Below are positions 53,446-62,137 of a DNA stretch of 64,000 nucleotides, piece by piece. Below the pieces are notes generated by a model, which saw only the letters and a list, made by a program, of their open reading frames with translations, was not told where the DNA came from and did not search any database. Within the stretch, counting starts at the first letter, position 1. Each line of letters opens with the position of its first letter. The stretch is from Oribacterium asaccharolyticum ACB7 (GTDB lineage Bacteria; Bacillota; Clostridia; Lachnospirales; Lachnospiraceae). Made by a program: the position numbers and the translations under genes. The DNA is taken from the NCBI RefSeq assembly GCF_000238075.1, contig NZ_JH414504.1:478886-542885 (forward strand), read 5' to 3'.

Positions 53446-55662
53446 TTATGAATGCCTTTCTCCCAAAACAAAGCTAAAGCTTGTAATCACACCATCCTTG
53501 TTCTGTACAATTTCCTGCAAATAAAGATTCGGCAGGAAAGAAACAGCATCTTTCGCCGTAATAATCGGTAAATTTTCATCCAGATAACGCATAAGTGCTG
53601 ACTTAGAAAGCACAATTTCCGTTTCATAGGCCACCTCTCCGCTGGGGCGTCCATTCTTCTTATGATAGTAGACTTTGGCAGAAAAGAGGTAATGATTTCC
53701 GTCCGTTTTTCTGTCTTTACTCACAATGGCCAAGATACTATCCGGATGCTCCTTATAGAGGCTTTCCGCATTAAATGAACGATTTCCGTTCTCATCAAAA
53801 TACACACCTTCACCATTCTGTTGATTTTTCAGCATTTCACCGTTTTCGTCTACATAGTAACGATTTTCAATCCATGCATCGCGAATCATATGACCTTGCT
53901 CATCAAAATAATAGCTCTTACCGTCTAAATCCAGACGTCCCGTATGCATCTTACCATTCTCGTCCAAATAGTATTTTTCTCCGTCCAGCTCAAGGAATCC
54001 GGTCTGCATAATGCCTTGTTCATCGAAATAATAGTATGATCCGTCAATCAAGGTCCAGCCGATTGCTTTATCCCCATTTTCATCTATATATTCCTTACCC
54101 TTTTCCGAATCCACAAATGAAGAAAGGTGATACTTCTCTTTATCCAGGTCAACCGTGAATTCTTTAATATACAATTCTCCCTTTGCCCCGTCAGAAGCCA
54201 CGGCATATGCCATAAGTGAATATTTACCGTTTCTGCTGATGGAAATCGGTCCGGTATACTCTTCCTGCAGAATCTCATCCTTACCGCCGGATAAGCTGTA
54301 AAGAATTTTATTAGAGCTGCTTTCCAAGTTGATTTCCAAACTGTCGTGGTATAAGTCTTCCGTAATATTACTGCTCACTTTCGGATCCATGGCTTTCAAG
54401 CTTTTCTGAATCTCTTCATTTTCCGGAAAACGCTTTGCTCCTTCCATCAGGCAAGCAACCGCTTCTTCATGTTTCCCCTCCTTAGACAAGGCATCGGAAA
54501 GCAGTAAATAATATCTCTCATCCACCTGAAAACTTTCTTTATCCTTCTCCAAGCTTTCAGCGGCCTCGCTGTATTGTTTTGCCTGTAGCAGATTTTCCCC
54601 TTTTTTTAGAAACGAATCATATCGAACTTTTGTGGAATTTAAGTAATTAATTCCCGCAAATCCCAAAACTGCCACAGCAACCGTTGCCGCAACAATTTTC
54701 TTGCTGGGCATGCTTGCCTTCAATTCTTTCATGGATGTCGGCGGAATGGTGGAATTCTCACGAAAATCATCGGGATCATCCGGAATTTCTCCAAAAAATT
54801 CTTTTTCTTCCTGCTTATCTTGAATTTTATAAATTAGAGCATCGGAATCTTCTTCCTCTTGGTTCGATTCTTTCCCTTCTTCCGGTATTTCTTCCTCCAT
54901 CTTTCCTTCAAAAGCTTCATCATTCGCTTCTACAGATTTCTCTTCTGCTTCATCCGCATCTTCTTCTGTAGCTTCATCCGCATCTTCTTCTGTAGCTTCT
55001 GTTAATTCTATTTCTTCAGTTTTTTCAGTTTCTTCTATATCTTCAGTATCTTCAGTATCTTCAGTATCTTCAGTATCTTCAGTATCTTCAGTATCTTCAG
55101 TATTTTCCGTTTCTTCTACTGCATCTTTGATATCTTCAGTTTCCTCTGCAGCTTCAGTCTCTTCTATCGCCTCTTCCTTTTCTTCTGCTGTTTCCGCTTC
55201 GTTTTCTTCTGTATCGGATTCTTCATCCTCTATTTGCGAATTCTTCTCAGCATCCGAATCAAGGCTGTTCTCAAGAGTTTGCTCTTCTTCGGTATCACTT
55301 ACTTCCGATTGCTCCTCTTCATGAACTTGCCTCATCAGGTTTGACGCCTCAACAGCTTGAATTTCTACAATATCTTCCTCAATATCTTCCTCTAAAACTG
55401 CATTTTCTTCTCGTTCCATTTCATCCTCTGAGGTAGACAATCCCTCCTCAGAATGACTGGTAACTTCGACTTTTTCCTCTTGTTCCAATTCTTCCTGATA
55501 TTCTATGGCTTGACGAAGAAACTCCGGCTCCTCCGTGCCTTTTTCTTTTTTCTGCAAATCTGACACAGAAAAAGGGGTGAAGCTTACATCCAATAATAAG
55601 CCGCAATTCGGACAGAACCTCTGCTTCTCATCTACTTCCGTCCCACAAAACTTACACTTCAT
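53446..55662 (-). CDS. Zinc-ribbon / acidic-repeat / TPR / cell-wall-repeat surface protein
   Basis: 738 residues with an unusual order: N-terminal zinc ribbon (CKFCG at 3-7 and CPNCG at 17-21); a long acidic low-complexity region (about 40-300) containing seven-fold TED at 188-208 and a duplicated EATEEDAD; one membrane helix (about 322-341, KKIVAATVAVAVLGFAGINY); TPR-like repeats (about 345-425); a beta region; then choline-binding-like repeats (about 533-625, GSYYYFDEQGIMQTGF, GEKYYLDENGKMHTG) and a C-terminal beta domain. The zinc ribbon and acidic part would be cytoplasmic, the rest outside. Possible role in sensing or scaffolding at the wall is inference. Domain calls are firm, function unknown. 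Confidence 0.75.
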   Translation of the reverse strand: MKCKFCGTEVDEKQRFCPNCGLLLDVSFTPFSVSDLQKKEKGTEEPEFLRQAIEYQEELEQEEKVEVTSHSEEGLSTSEDEMEREENAVLEEDIEEDIVEIQAVEASNLMRQVHEEEQSEVSDTEEEQTLENSLDSDAEKNSQIEDEESDTEENEAETAEEKEEAIEETEAAEETEDIKDAVEETENTEDTEDTEDTEDTEDTEDTEDIEETEKTEEIELTEATEEDADEATEEDADEAEEKSVEANDEAFEGKMEEEIPEEGKESNQEEEDSDALIYKIQDKQEEKEFFGEIPDDPDDFRENSTIPPTSMKELKASMPSKKIVAATVAVAVLGFAGINYLNSTKVRYDSFLKKGENLLQAKQYSEAAESLEKDKESFQVDERYYLLLSDALSKEGKHEEAVACLMEGAKRFPENEEIQKSLKAMDPKVSSNITEDLYHDSLEINLESSSNKILYSLSGGKDEILQEEYTGPISISRNGKYSLMAYAVASDGAKGELYIKEFTVDLDKEKYHLSSFVDSEKGKEYIDENGDKAIGWTLIDGSYYYFDEQGIMQTGFLELDGEKYYLDENGKMHTGRLDLDGKSYYFDEQGHMIRDAWIENRYYVDENGEMLKNQQNGEGVYFDENGNRSFNAESLYKEHPDSILAIVSKDRKTDGNHYLFSAKVYYHKKNGRPSGEVAYETEIVLSKSALMRYLDENLPIITAKDAVSFLPNLYLQEIVQNKDGVITSFSFVLGERHS
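54947..54998. repeat. 24-bp coding tandem repeat, two copies
   Basis: Two identical 24-bp units beginning GCTTCATCCGCATCTTCTTC (plus strand) inside the acidic region of the surface protein; encodes EEDADEAT twice. In-frame, so length can change without breaking the gene. Confidence 0.85.
55041..55103. repeat. 9-bp coding tandem repeat, seven copies
   Basis: Seven perfect copies of CTTCAGTAT (plus strand), encoding (Thr-Glu-Asp)n on the minus strand within the cytoplasmic acidic region of the surface protein. Perfect identity at the DNA level suggests recent slippage expansion. Confidence 0.9.
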
Positions 55663-55676
55663 CCTTCTCCTCCTGC

Positions 55677-56309
55677 CTAGTATTTCACCAAATTCAATTT
55701 GCCATTTTCATATTCAGCAAGAAAAACATCCGAAATGTTCTCCACATCCTGTTCCTTCAGCTTTTCCATGAGCCAATCTTCTGTCTTATCGATGCTGTCC
55801 AACGCTTGTAATTGAATAGTTCCGTCAGTAATAAGCGGAAAACGCGGATTCTCTTCTCCGGACTGAACAATAATCAACTGCCCGTTTTGTTCGAGCACTG
55901 CCTGTTTCACAGTTTTAATGCTATAAATTCCATTACTTCTTAATTTAAACATAACTTCATGTGCGGTAAGTCCTGCTGTTCTGCAGGCTTCCGTATCCAA
56001 TTTCCCTCTGGAAATCAGAACTACCGGTTTTCCGTCAATCGCTACCTTAAAGAAAGAACTGTTTGTCTTCAACCATCTCATGCTTAATACCAAACAGATC
56101 CAGATTAATAAAATAATAAGGTACTGTAATATTCCAATACTGCTATTGTAAATTACACCACCTATAATTCCACCTAAAACATAATTCTGTACCGCATCAA
56201 TAGCAGATGAAGGCGCCAAATTTCCTTTTCCGGTAATATTGATTACGATAATTAAACTAATCAGACCTAAGGCCAGCTTAATAGCAATATTCACATAAGA
56301 TAAAATCAT
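55677..56309 (-). CDS. DUF421 family membrane protein (YetF/YcaP-like)
   Basis: 210 residues: three N-terminal membrane helices (to about residue 80) then a cytoplasmic/extracellular alpha-beta DUF421 domain (IDGKPVVLISRGKLDTEACR, GLTAHEVMFKLRSNGIYSI, VKQAVLEQNGQLIIVQ). YetF-like proteins are implicated in spore or membrane physiology, with no defined activity. Start overlaps the DUF3290 stop (ATGA). DUF3290-DUF421 is a recurrent gene pair in Firmicutes. Confidence 0.9.
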   Translation of the reverse strand: MILSYVNIAIKLALGLISLIIVINITGKGNLAPSSAIDAVQNYVLGGIIGGVIYNSSIGILQYLIILLIWICLVLSMRWLKTNSSFFKVAIDGKPVVLISRGKLDTEACRTAGLTAHEVMFKLRSNGIYSIKTVKQAVLEQNGQLIIVQSGEENPRFPLITDGTIQLQALDSIDKTEDWLMEKLKEQDVENISDVFLAEYENGKLNLVKY

Positions 56310-56760
56310 GATGTTGACTCCGCATCTATTATTTCAATTTGGGGATTATAAATTTCCATATTCTCCAAAAGAATCTTCCCATCCGCATAAATAACTCTAA
56401 AGAAATGATTCTCCGGAACTCGGATGATTGCACCGTCCCGGGCAGCCTGTGTATTAATGACAATCTCCTCTTTCGGAATAGCCAAGGTTTCCGATAACTC
56501 TTCTATCAGTCTAAGCGCTGTTCCATATCCGTCATCCACAGCCTTATGTTCCTGTGCCTCGTTAATCCTGATTCCGACTAAAATAAGCACCAAAAACAAA
56601 GCAATCAGAGCAAGCTCTCTGTATTTGCTTTGTTTTTTTCTTTATAATATTTAAAAACTCCGAACAGCAAGACAGAGGTAGCTAAAACGATCAGTACAAT
56701 TTGTACCCAGTTAGTTACCTCAATTCTGCTTAATAAATAATTATAGGTATAGAACTTCAT
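56306..56760 (-). pseudogene. DUF3290 family protein, interrupted by a -1 shift
   Basis: Start ATG 56760 directly follows the ridA stop and gives MKFYTYNYLLSRIEVTNW, one membrane helix (VQIVLIVLATSVLLFGVF) and KYYKEKN, then stops after about 15 further residues. In the -1 frame the protein continues QSKYRELALIALFLVLILVG and on to IDAESTS, giving about 151 residues, the family norm. The junction is the run of seven A in GAA AAA AAC, a correctly phased A_AAA_AAC slippery heptamer, followed by a stem-loop (CAAAGCAA / TTGCTTTG with inner CAGAG / CTCTG). Sequence error (A7 for A8) or genuine -1 recoding. Confidence 0.8.
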
Positions 56761-57129
56761 TTATATTTCTGCAATCGCCTCTATCTCACAAAGTACGTTC
56801 TTTGGAAGAGTCTTTACCGCTACGCAGGAACGAGCCGGCTTGGAAGTAAAATACTTCTCATAAACACCGTTAAATGTAGCAAAATCAGCCATATCCGCTA
56901 AAAAGCAAGTGGTCTTGACAACCTTTGTAATATCGCTTCCACCCGCTTCCAAAATCGCCTTCACGTTCTTGCAGCTCTGCTCTGCCTGTGATGTAATATC
57001 ACCGGGGATTTCTCCGTTCTCGGGATTTACCGGAATTTGTCCGGAGGTAATAAGTAGATTTCCTACCACAAATCCCTGAGAATAAGGTCCGATAGCAGCC
57101 GGTGCATTGCTTGTAGAAACAACTTTCAT
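56761..57129 (-). CDS. ridA: RidA family enamine/imine deaminase
   Basis: 122 residues from ATG 57129 (AAGGAGAGG upstream; an earlier in-frame ATG is rejected). RidA signature near the C-terminus with the catalytic Arg in KPARSCVAVKTLPKNVLCEIEAI, and APAAIGPYSQG at the N-terminus. It hydrolyses the reactive 2-aminoacrylate/2-aminocrotonate released by PLP enzymes such as IlvA, encoded three genes upstream. It also heads, probably from its own promoter, the DUF3290/DUF421/surface protein unit. Confidence 0.95.
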   Translation of the reverse strand: MKVVSTSNAPAAIGPYSQGFVVGNLLITSGQIPVNPENGEIPGDITSQAEQSCKNVKAILEAGGSDITKVVKTTCFLADMADFATFNGVYEKYFTSKPARSCVAVKTLPKNVLCEIEAIAEI

Positions 57130-57169
57130 ATTCCTCTCCTTATCTGGTAAAGACAATAATTCTTGGTAT

Positions 57170-57198
57170 ATTATGCCAAAATAACTCTTGAAAAACAA
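57170..57198 (-). promoter_or_regulatory. Internal promoter upstream of ridA
   Basis: Minus strand TTGTTT, 17-base spacer, CATAAT with TGG in front (extended -10), in the 85-base gap between ilvN and ridA. Confidence 0.6.
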
Positions 57199-57214
57199 GC
57201 TTTTCTATTGTTAA

Positions 57215-57706
57215 TTACTTATTCTCCCCTTCCGCAATCTTCAGCATTGCCAAAGTTCCGGTTCTTGCACATTCTAAAATGCTGACCGTTTTCAAGGTAT
57301 CCAAAAACATATTGATTCGCTCCGGTGTATCACACATTTCGATAATCATCTGGCTTTTGCTGAGATCCGAAATCTTTGCTCCCATAATTTGGCAGTTCTC
57401 CATGATATCCTTTCGGTTATCCCGCTTATAACGCAGCTTTACCATAAGCAGTTCCCTGCAAAGTCCCTGATTTTCCGTAAATGTTCTCACCTTAATAATA
57501 TCCAGCTTTTTATTCAGCTGTTTCTCAACCTGTTCCAGAGTTCTCTCTTCTCCGCTGGAAACGATAACCATATTGGAAACCGCACTATCTTCCGTTTCAC
57601 CTACGGTTAAAGAATCAATATTAAAGCATCGTCTCCAAAATAATCCGGCAACCTTAGCCAGAACACCTGAACGGTTTTCTACCAAAACAGAGTAAATTCT
57701 TTTCAT
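57215..57706 (-). CDS. ilvN: Acetolactate synthase small (regulatory) subunit, full length
   Basis: 163 residues: N-terminal ACT domain (YSVLVENRSGVLAKVAGLFW, FNIDSLTVGETED) that binds valine for feedback inhibition, then the C-terminal ALS_ss domain (ELLMVKLRYKRDNRKDIME). Start overlaps the stop of the second ilvB by one base. Pairs with the 57.7-59.4 kb catalytic subunit. Confidence 0.93.
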   Translation of the reverse strand: MKRIYSVLVENRSGVLAKVAGLFWRRCFNIDSLTVGETEDSAVSNMVIVSSGEERTLEQVEKQLNKKLDIIKVRTFTENQGLCRELLMVKLRYKRDNRKDIMENCQIMGAKISDLSKSQMIIEMCDTPERINMFLDTLKTVSILECARTGTLAMLKIAEGENK

Positions 57707-59367
57707 TAGGCCACCTCATTCGCATCCACAAAGACTTCCAGAATTCCATTTTCTTCTTTTCCCAAGAATTCCCGAATCCGTTCTGGAACAGCTAAATTGT
57801 TCGAAATCGAGATATAAGAAAGTCCATATGCGCCGGAAAGCAGAGATAAATCCGGATTTCCTGTAAGGTCAATCATGGAAAAATGGTCTTTATAAGCTGT
57901 TCGCTGATACTGTCTAACCAGACCGAGCACACCATTGTGAAAGACAATCAGTTTAACTCGAGCGCCATATTGGCGCATAGTGGCAAGTTCCATCAGACTC
58001 ATCTGAAAGGCTCCGTCTCCCATAACCGCCAGAACCTCTCTCCCGGCCTCTTCCTTTCCGGTATTGCATTTTTCTTGCACTGCAAAATAGGCACCAATAG
58101 CCGCCGGAAGAGAATATCCCATTGTTCCCATGCCGCCGGAAGTTAAAAATCGACCTTCCTTCATCTTATAATGCTTGCAGGACCAAAGCTGGTTCTGCCC
58201 TACATCTGCCACATAGATTGCATTGTCCTTCAGTGCCAAATTCAATTCTCTTAGAAAATAATGCGGATTGACTAAAGGAGAATGCAACTCTTCTTTTTTC
58301 TTCTTTTCTACTAGAAGCTCCGCCTCTTCTTTAAAGCCGTTTAATTCTTCTATCCATTCCGTATAAGATAGTTCTTCTTTCACTGCAAGAAGACTATCCA
58401 GAACGCTGGATAAATCTCCGACAAGCGGAATTTCCGGACCGGCGTTCTTTCCAATCTCGGCAGGATCCACATCAATATGAATCAAAGTCTTATTTTCCGT
58501 AATCAAATCAGGTTGGCTGATTGATCGATCTGCAACTCTTGCCCCCATCATAATAATGAGCTCCGCCTTATTCATGGCCTTATTGCCATAGGATCTTCCG
58601 TTATTGCCCACCATGCCGAAATATAACGGATCAAGGTCCTGCATGGTACCCAGTCCCATCATGGTACTTACTACCGGAATATTGAATCTATGCGAAAAGT
58701 CCCTTACCTTTTTTGCAACATTTGCTAACAGAACCCCTCCACCGACACAAAGAATCGGCCTTTTCACATTTTGAAGGCGCTGAAACATTCTTTTGATTTG
58801 TACGGGATTCCCCTGTACAGTCGGTTTATAGGTTCTCATTTTCAGCTCATCGGGATACTGAAACTTCCGAAGGCTCGCCTTCTGCACATCGATAGGAATA
58901 TCGATTAAAACCGGACCTTTTCGACCGGTCATGGCAATGTGAAAAGCTTCTTTAAAGACTCTTGGAATTTCTTCCGCATTTCTTAAGGTGTAGCTATACT
59001 TTACAAAAGATTCACAGGCGCCGCAGATATCCGCTTCCTGAAAAACATCAGAGCCTAAAAGTCTGCTTTCCACCTGACCGGTAATGACAACAAGCGGAAT
59101 GCTGTCCGCAAAGGCCGTTGCAATTCCGGTAATCACATTGGTTGCTCCCGGTCCCGACGTTACGGCGCACACACCGGGTTTCCCGCTAATTCTGGCATAA
59201 CCGCTTGCTTCATGTGCCGCATTTTGTTCAGAGCGGACTAAAACACTGTTGATTTCACTACTTTCCAGGCTATCGAAAAAAGGACAAATCGCTACGCCGG
59301 GATAACCGAAAACATAGCTAACCTTCTCCAGCTCCAAACATTTTACAATCGCATTCGCACCTGTCAT
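57706..59367 (-). CDS. ilvB: Acetolactate synthase large subunit (second copy)
   Basis: About 553 residues from ATG 59367 (GAGGAGG upstream; the frame extends further back but overlaps ilvA). ThDP enzyme: catalytic Glu in VRSEQNAAHEASGYAR, TSGPGATNVITGIATAF, and ThDP/Mg motif GDGAFQMSLMELATM with closing N-terminal-half GMGTMGYSLPAAIG. More diverged from the biosynthetic norm than the copy at 62.1 kb (SEQ for HEQ, GVAICPFFDS for GGAVLNIYD). Biosynthetic role is supported by the adjacent full-length ilvN. Confidence 0.92.
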   Translation of the reverse strand: MTGANAIVKCLELEKVSYVFGYPGVAICPFFDSLESSEINSVLVRSEQNAAHEASGYARISGKPGVCAVTSGPGATNVITGIATAFADSIPLVVITGQVESRLLGSDVFQEADICGACESFVKYSYTLRNAEEIPRVFKEAFHIAMTGRKGPVLIDIPIDVQKASLRKFQYPDELKMRTYKPTVQGNPVQIKRMFQRLQNVKRPILCVGGGVLLANVAKKVRDFSHRFNIPVVSTMMGLGTMQDLDPLYFGMVGNNGRSYGNKAMNKAELIIMMGARVADRSISQPDLITENKTLIHIDVDPAEIGKNAGPEIPLVGDLSSVLDSLLAVKEELSYTEWIEELNGFKEEAELLVEKKKKEELHSPLVNPHYFLRELNLALKDNAIYVADVGQNQLWSCKHYKMKEGRFLTSGGMGTMGYSLPAAIGAYFAVQEKCNTGKEEAGREVLAVMGDGAFQMSLMELATMRQYGARVKLIVFHNGVLGLVRQYQRTAYKDHFSMIDLTGNPDLSLLSGAYGLSYISISNNLAVPERIREFLGKEENGILEVFVDANEVA

Positions 59368-59377
59368 CTTACCTCCT

Positions 59378-60574
59378 CTATACCAGGGAGAACCCTTCTT
59401 CTCTAAAACGTTTTTTAATTTCCTCAATATGGGCAAAATTCCGTGTTTCTATCCGTAAAGTCAGATAACATCCGTTGATGTCCGAATCCTCCACATTCAT
59501 ATTATGATCGACCTTCGTCACATTGGCACCAAGTTCCGCAATAATACGGGAAACTTCTTCCAATTGCCCCGGTTTATCCAAAAGAGAAAGCGTCAGAGAT
59601 GCTTTCCTGCCGGTCTTTAAAAGTCCTCGACTGATAACGCGGGAAAGAATATTTACATCAATATTGCCGCCGGAAATGATACAAACCACCTTTTTCCCTT
59701 TAAGCGGAAGCTTGTTGAAGAGAACCGCCGCAACGGAAACTGCACCGGCTCCCTCCGAAACAATCTTCTGCTTCTCCATAAGTGTCAAAATCGCTGCGGC
59801 AATTTCGTCGTCACTGACGGTAACCAGTTCATCTACGTACTCTCTTACCATCTCGTAGCTTAAGTTTCCGGGAGATTTCACGGCAATACCGTCCGCAAAG
59901 GTATGCACCTCTTCCAGACTTTCCAGCTTCTTATCCGCTACAGCCTGCACCATAGATGCGGCTCCTTGCGCCTGCACACCGTAAACCTTACACTTCGGGT
60001 TTAATTTCTTAACCACAAAGGAAACGCCGGAAATGAGTCCGCCGCCACCGACCGGAACCACTACCGCGTCCGCATCCTCCAGCTGTTCCATAATCTCCAT
60101 TCCGATCGTACCTTGTCCTGCCATGACATCGATATCATTAAAAGGATGAATAAAAACTGCACCGCTTTCCTTCTGGTATTCTACCGCAGCGTTATAGGCA
60201 TCATCATAAACTCCGTCAATCATGCGCACTTCCGCCCCGTAATTTCTGGTCGCTTCCACCTTGGAAATAGGAGCAATGGCAGGAAGGAAAATGGTCGACT
60301 TTGTTCCGGCTTTTGTAGCGGCAAGTGCTACTCCCTGGGCATGATTTCCTGCCGAACAGGCTACAACACCCTTTTTCTTATCCTCCTCCGAGAGTGTGGA
60401 TATTTTAAAATATGCACCTCGAATTTTAAAAGAACCGGTATTTTGCAGATTTTCCGTCTTTAAATACAAGTCACAATCTGCCTCAATTCTTGTCGCATGA
60501 ACTAGATCCGTTCTATTGATCACCGGCTTTAACACATGAGCCGCCTGGTAAACTCTGTCCAGCGTAAGTTCCAT
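59378..60574 (-). CDS. ilvA: Threonine ammonia-lyase with C-terminal ACT domain
   Basis: 398 residues. PLP lysine in NTGSFKIRGAYFK (about 50), VACSAGNHAQGVA, glycine loop VVPVGGGGLISG, then an ACT domain (about 325-398, LTLSLLDKPGQLEEVSRII). Converts threonine to 2-oxobutyrate for isoleucine. Short form with a single ACT, as in clostridial enzymes; sits between ilvC and the second ilvB. Confidence 0.94.
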   Translation of the reverse strand: MELTLDRVYQAAHVLKPVINRTDLVHATRIEADCDLYLKTENLQNTGSFKIRGAYFKISTLSEEDKKKGVVACSAGNHAQGVALAATKAGTKSTIFLPAIAPISKVEATRNYGAEVRMIDGVYDDAYNAAVEYQKESGAVFIHPFNDIDVMAGQGTIGMEIMEQLEDADAVVVPVGGGGLISGVSFVVKKLNPKCKVYGVQAQGAASMVQAVADKKLESLEEVHTFADGIAVKSPGNLSYEMVREYVDELVTVSDDEIAAAILTLMEKQKIVSEGAGAVSVAAVLFNKLPLKGKKVVCIISGGNIDVNILSRVISRGLLKTGRKASLTLSLLDKPGQLEEVSRIIAELGANVTKVDHNMNVEDSDINGCYLTLRIETRNFAHIEEIKKRFREEGFSLV

Positions 60575-60629
60575 TTTTCCCTTCTTCCTGCTTATCTCGC
60601 ATTTTCAATTTATGAGTATTTTCCTCTAC

Positions 60630-61876
<1,247 letters not shown>

Positions 61877-62128
61877 TTAGTCCAAATCCGTTACAGACTT
61901 CAGCTCTACCTTTCTTACGTCGTAAAGCTTTTCCAGCTGGGAAATGACCTGCATCCGCATATACTCGTCTCCGGTGGAAACAATTTCAATCTTGGTGCAA
62001 CCCGGAATTTCAGTCGGTCCTGCCTGAATGGATTCTATATTATAGCCTCTCTTACAATACAAACCGGTGATACGATTTAGTACGCCGAAACGATTGTTGA
62101 CAAAGAGATCAATGGTAAATTTCTTCAT
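61877..62128 (-). CDS. ilvN: Acetolactate synthase small subunit, ACT-only form
   Basis: 83 residues, only the ACT domain (FTIDLFVNNRFGVLNRITGL, GYNIESIQAGPTE). It lacks the C-terminal ALS_ss domain of the 163-residue copy at 57.2 kb; such short forms occur in Lachnospiraceae. Located 9 bases after the first ilvB and co-transcribed with it. Confidence 0.88.
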   Translation of the reverse strand: MKKFTIDLFVNNRFGVLNRITGLYCKRGYNIESIQAGPTEIPGCTKIEIVSTGDEYMRMQVISQLEKLYDVRKVELKSVTDLD

Positions 62129-62137
62129 GCTTTCTCC

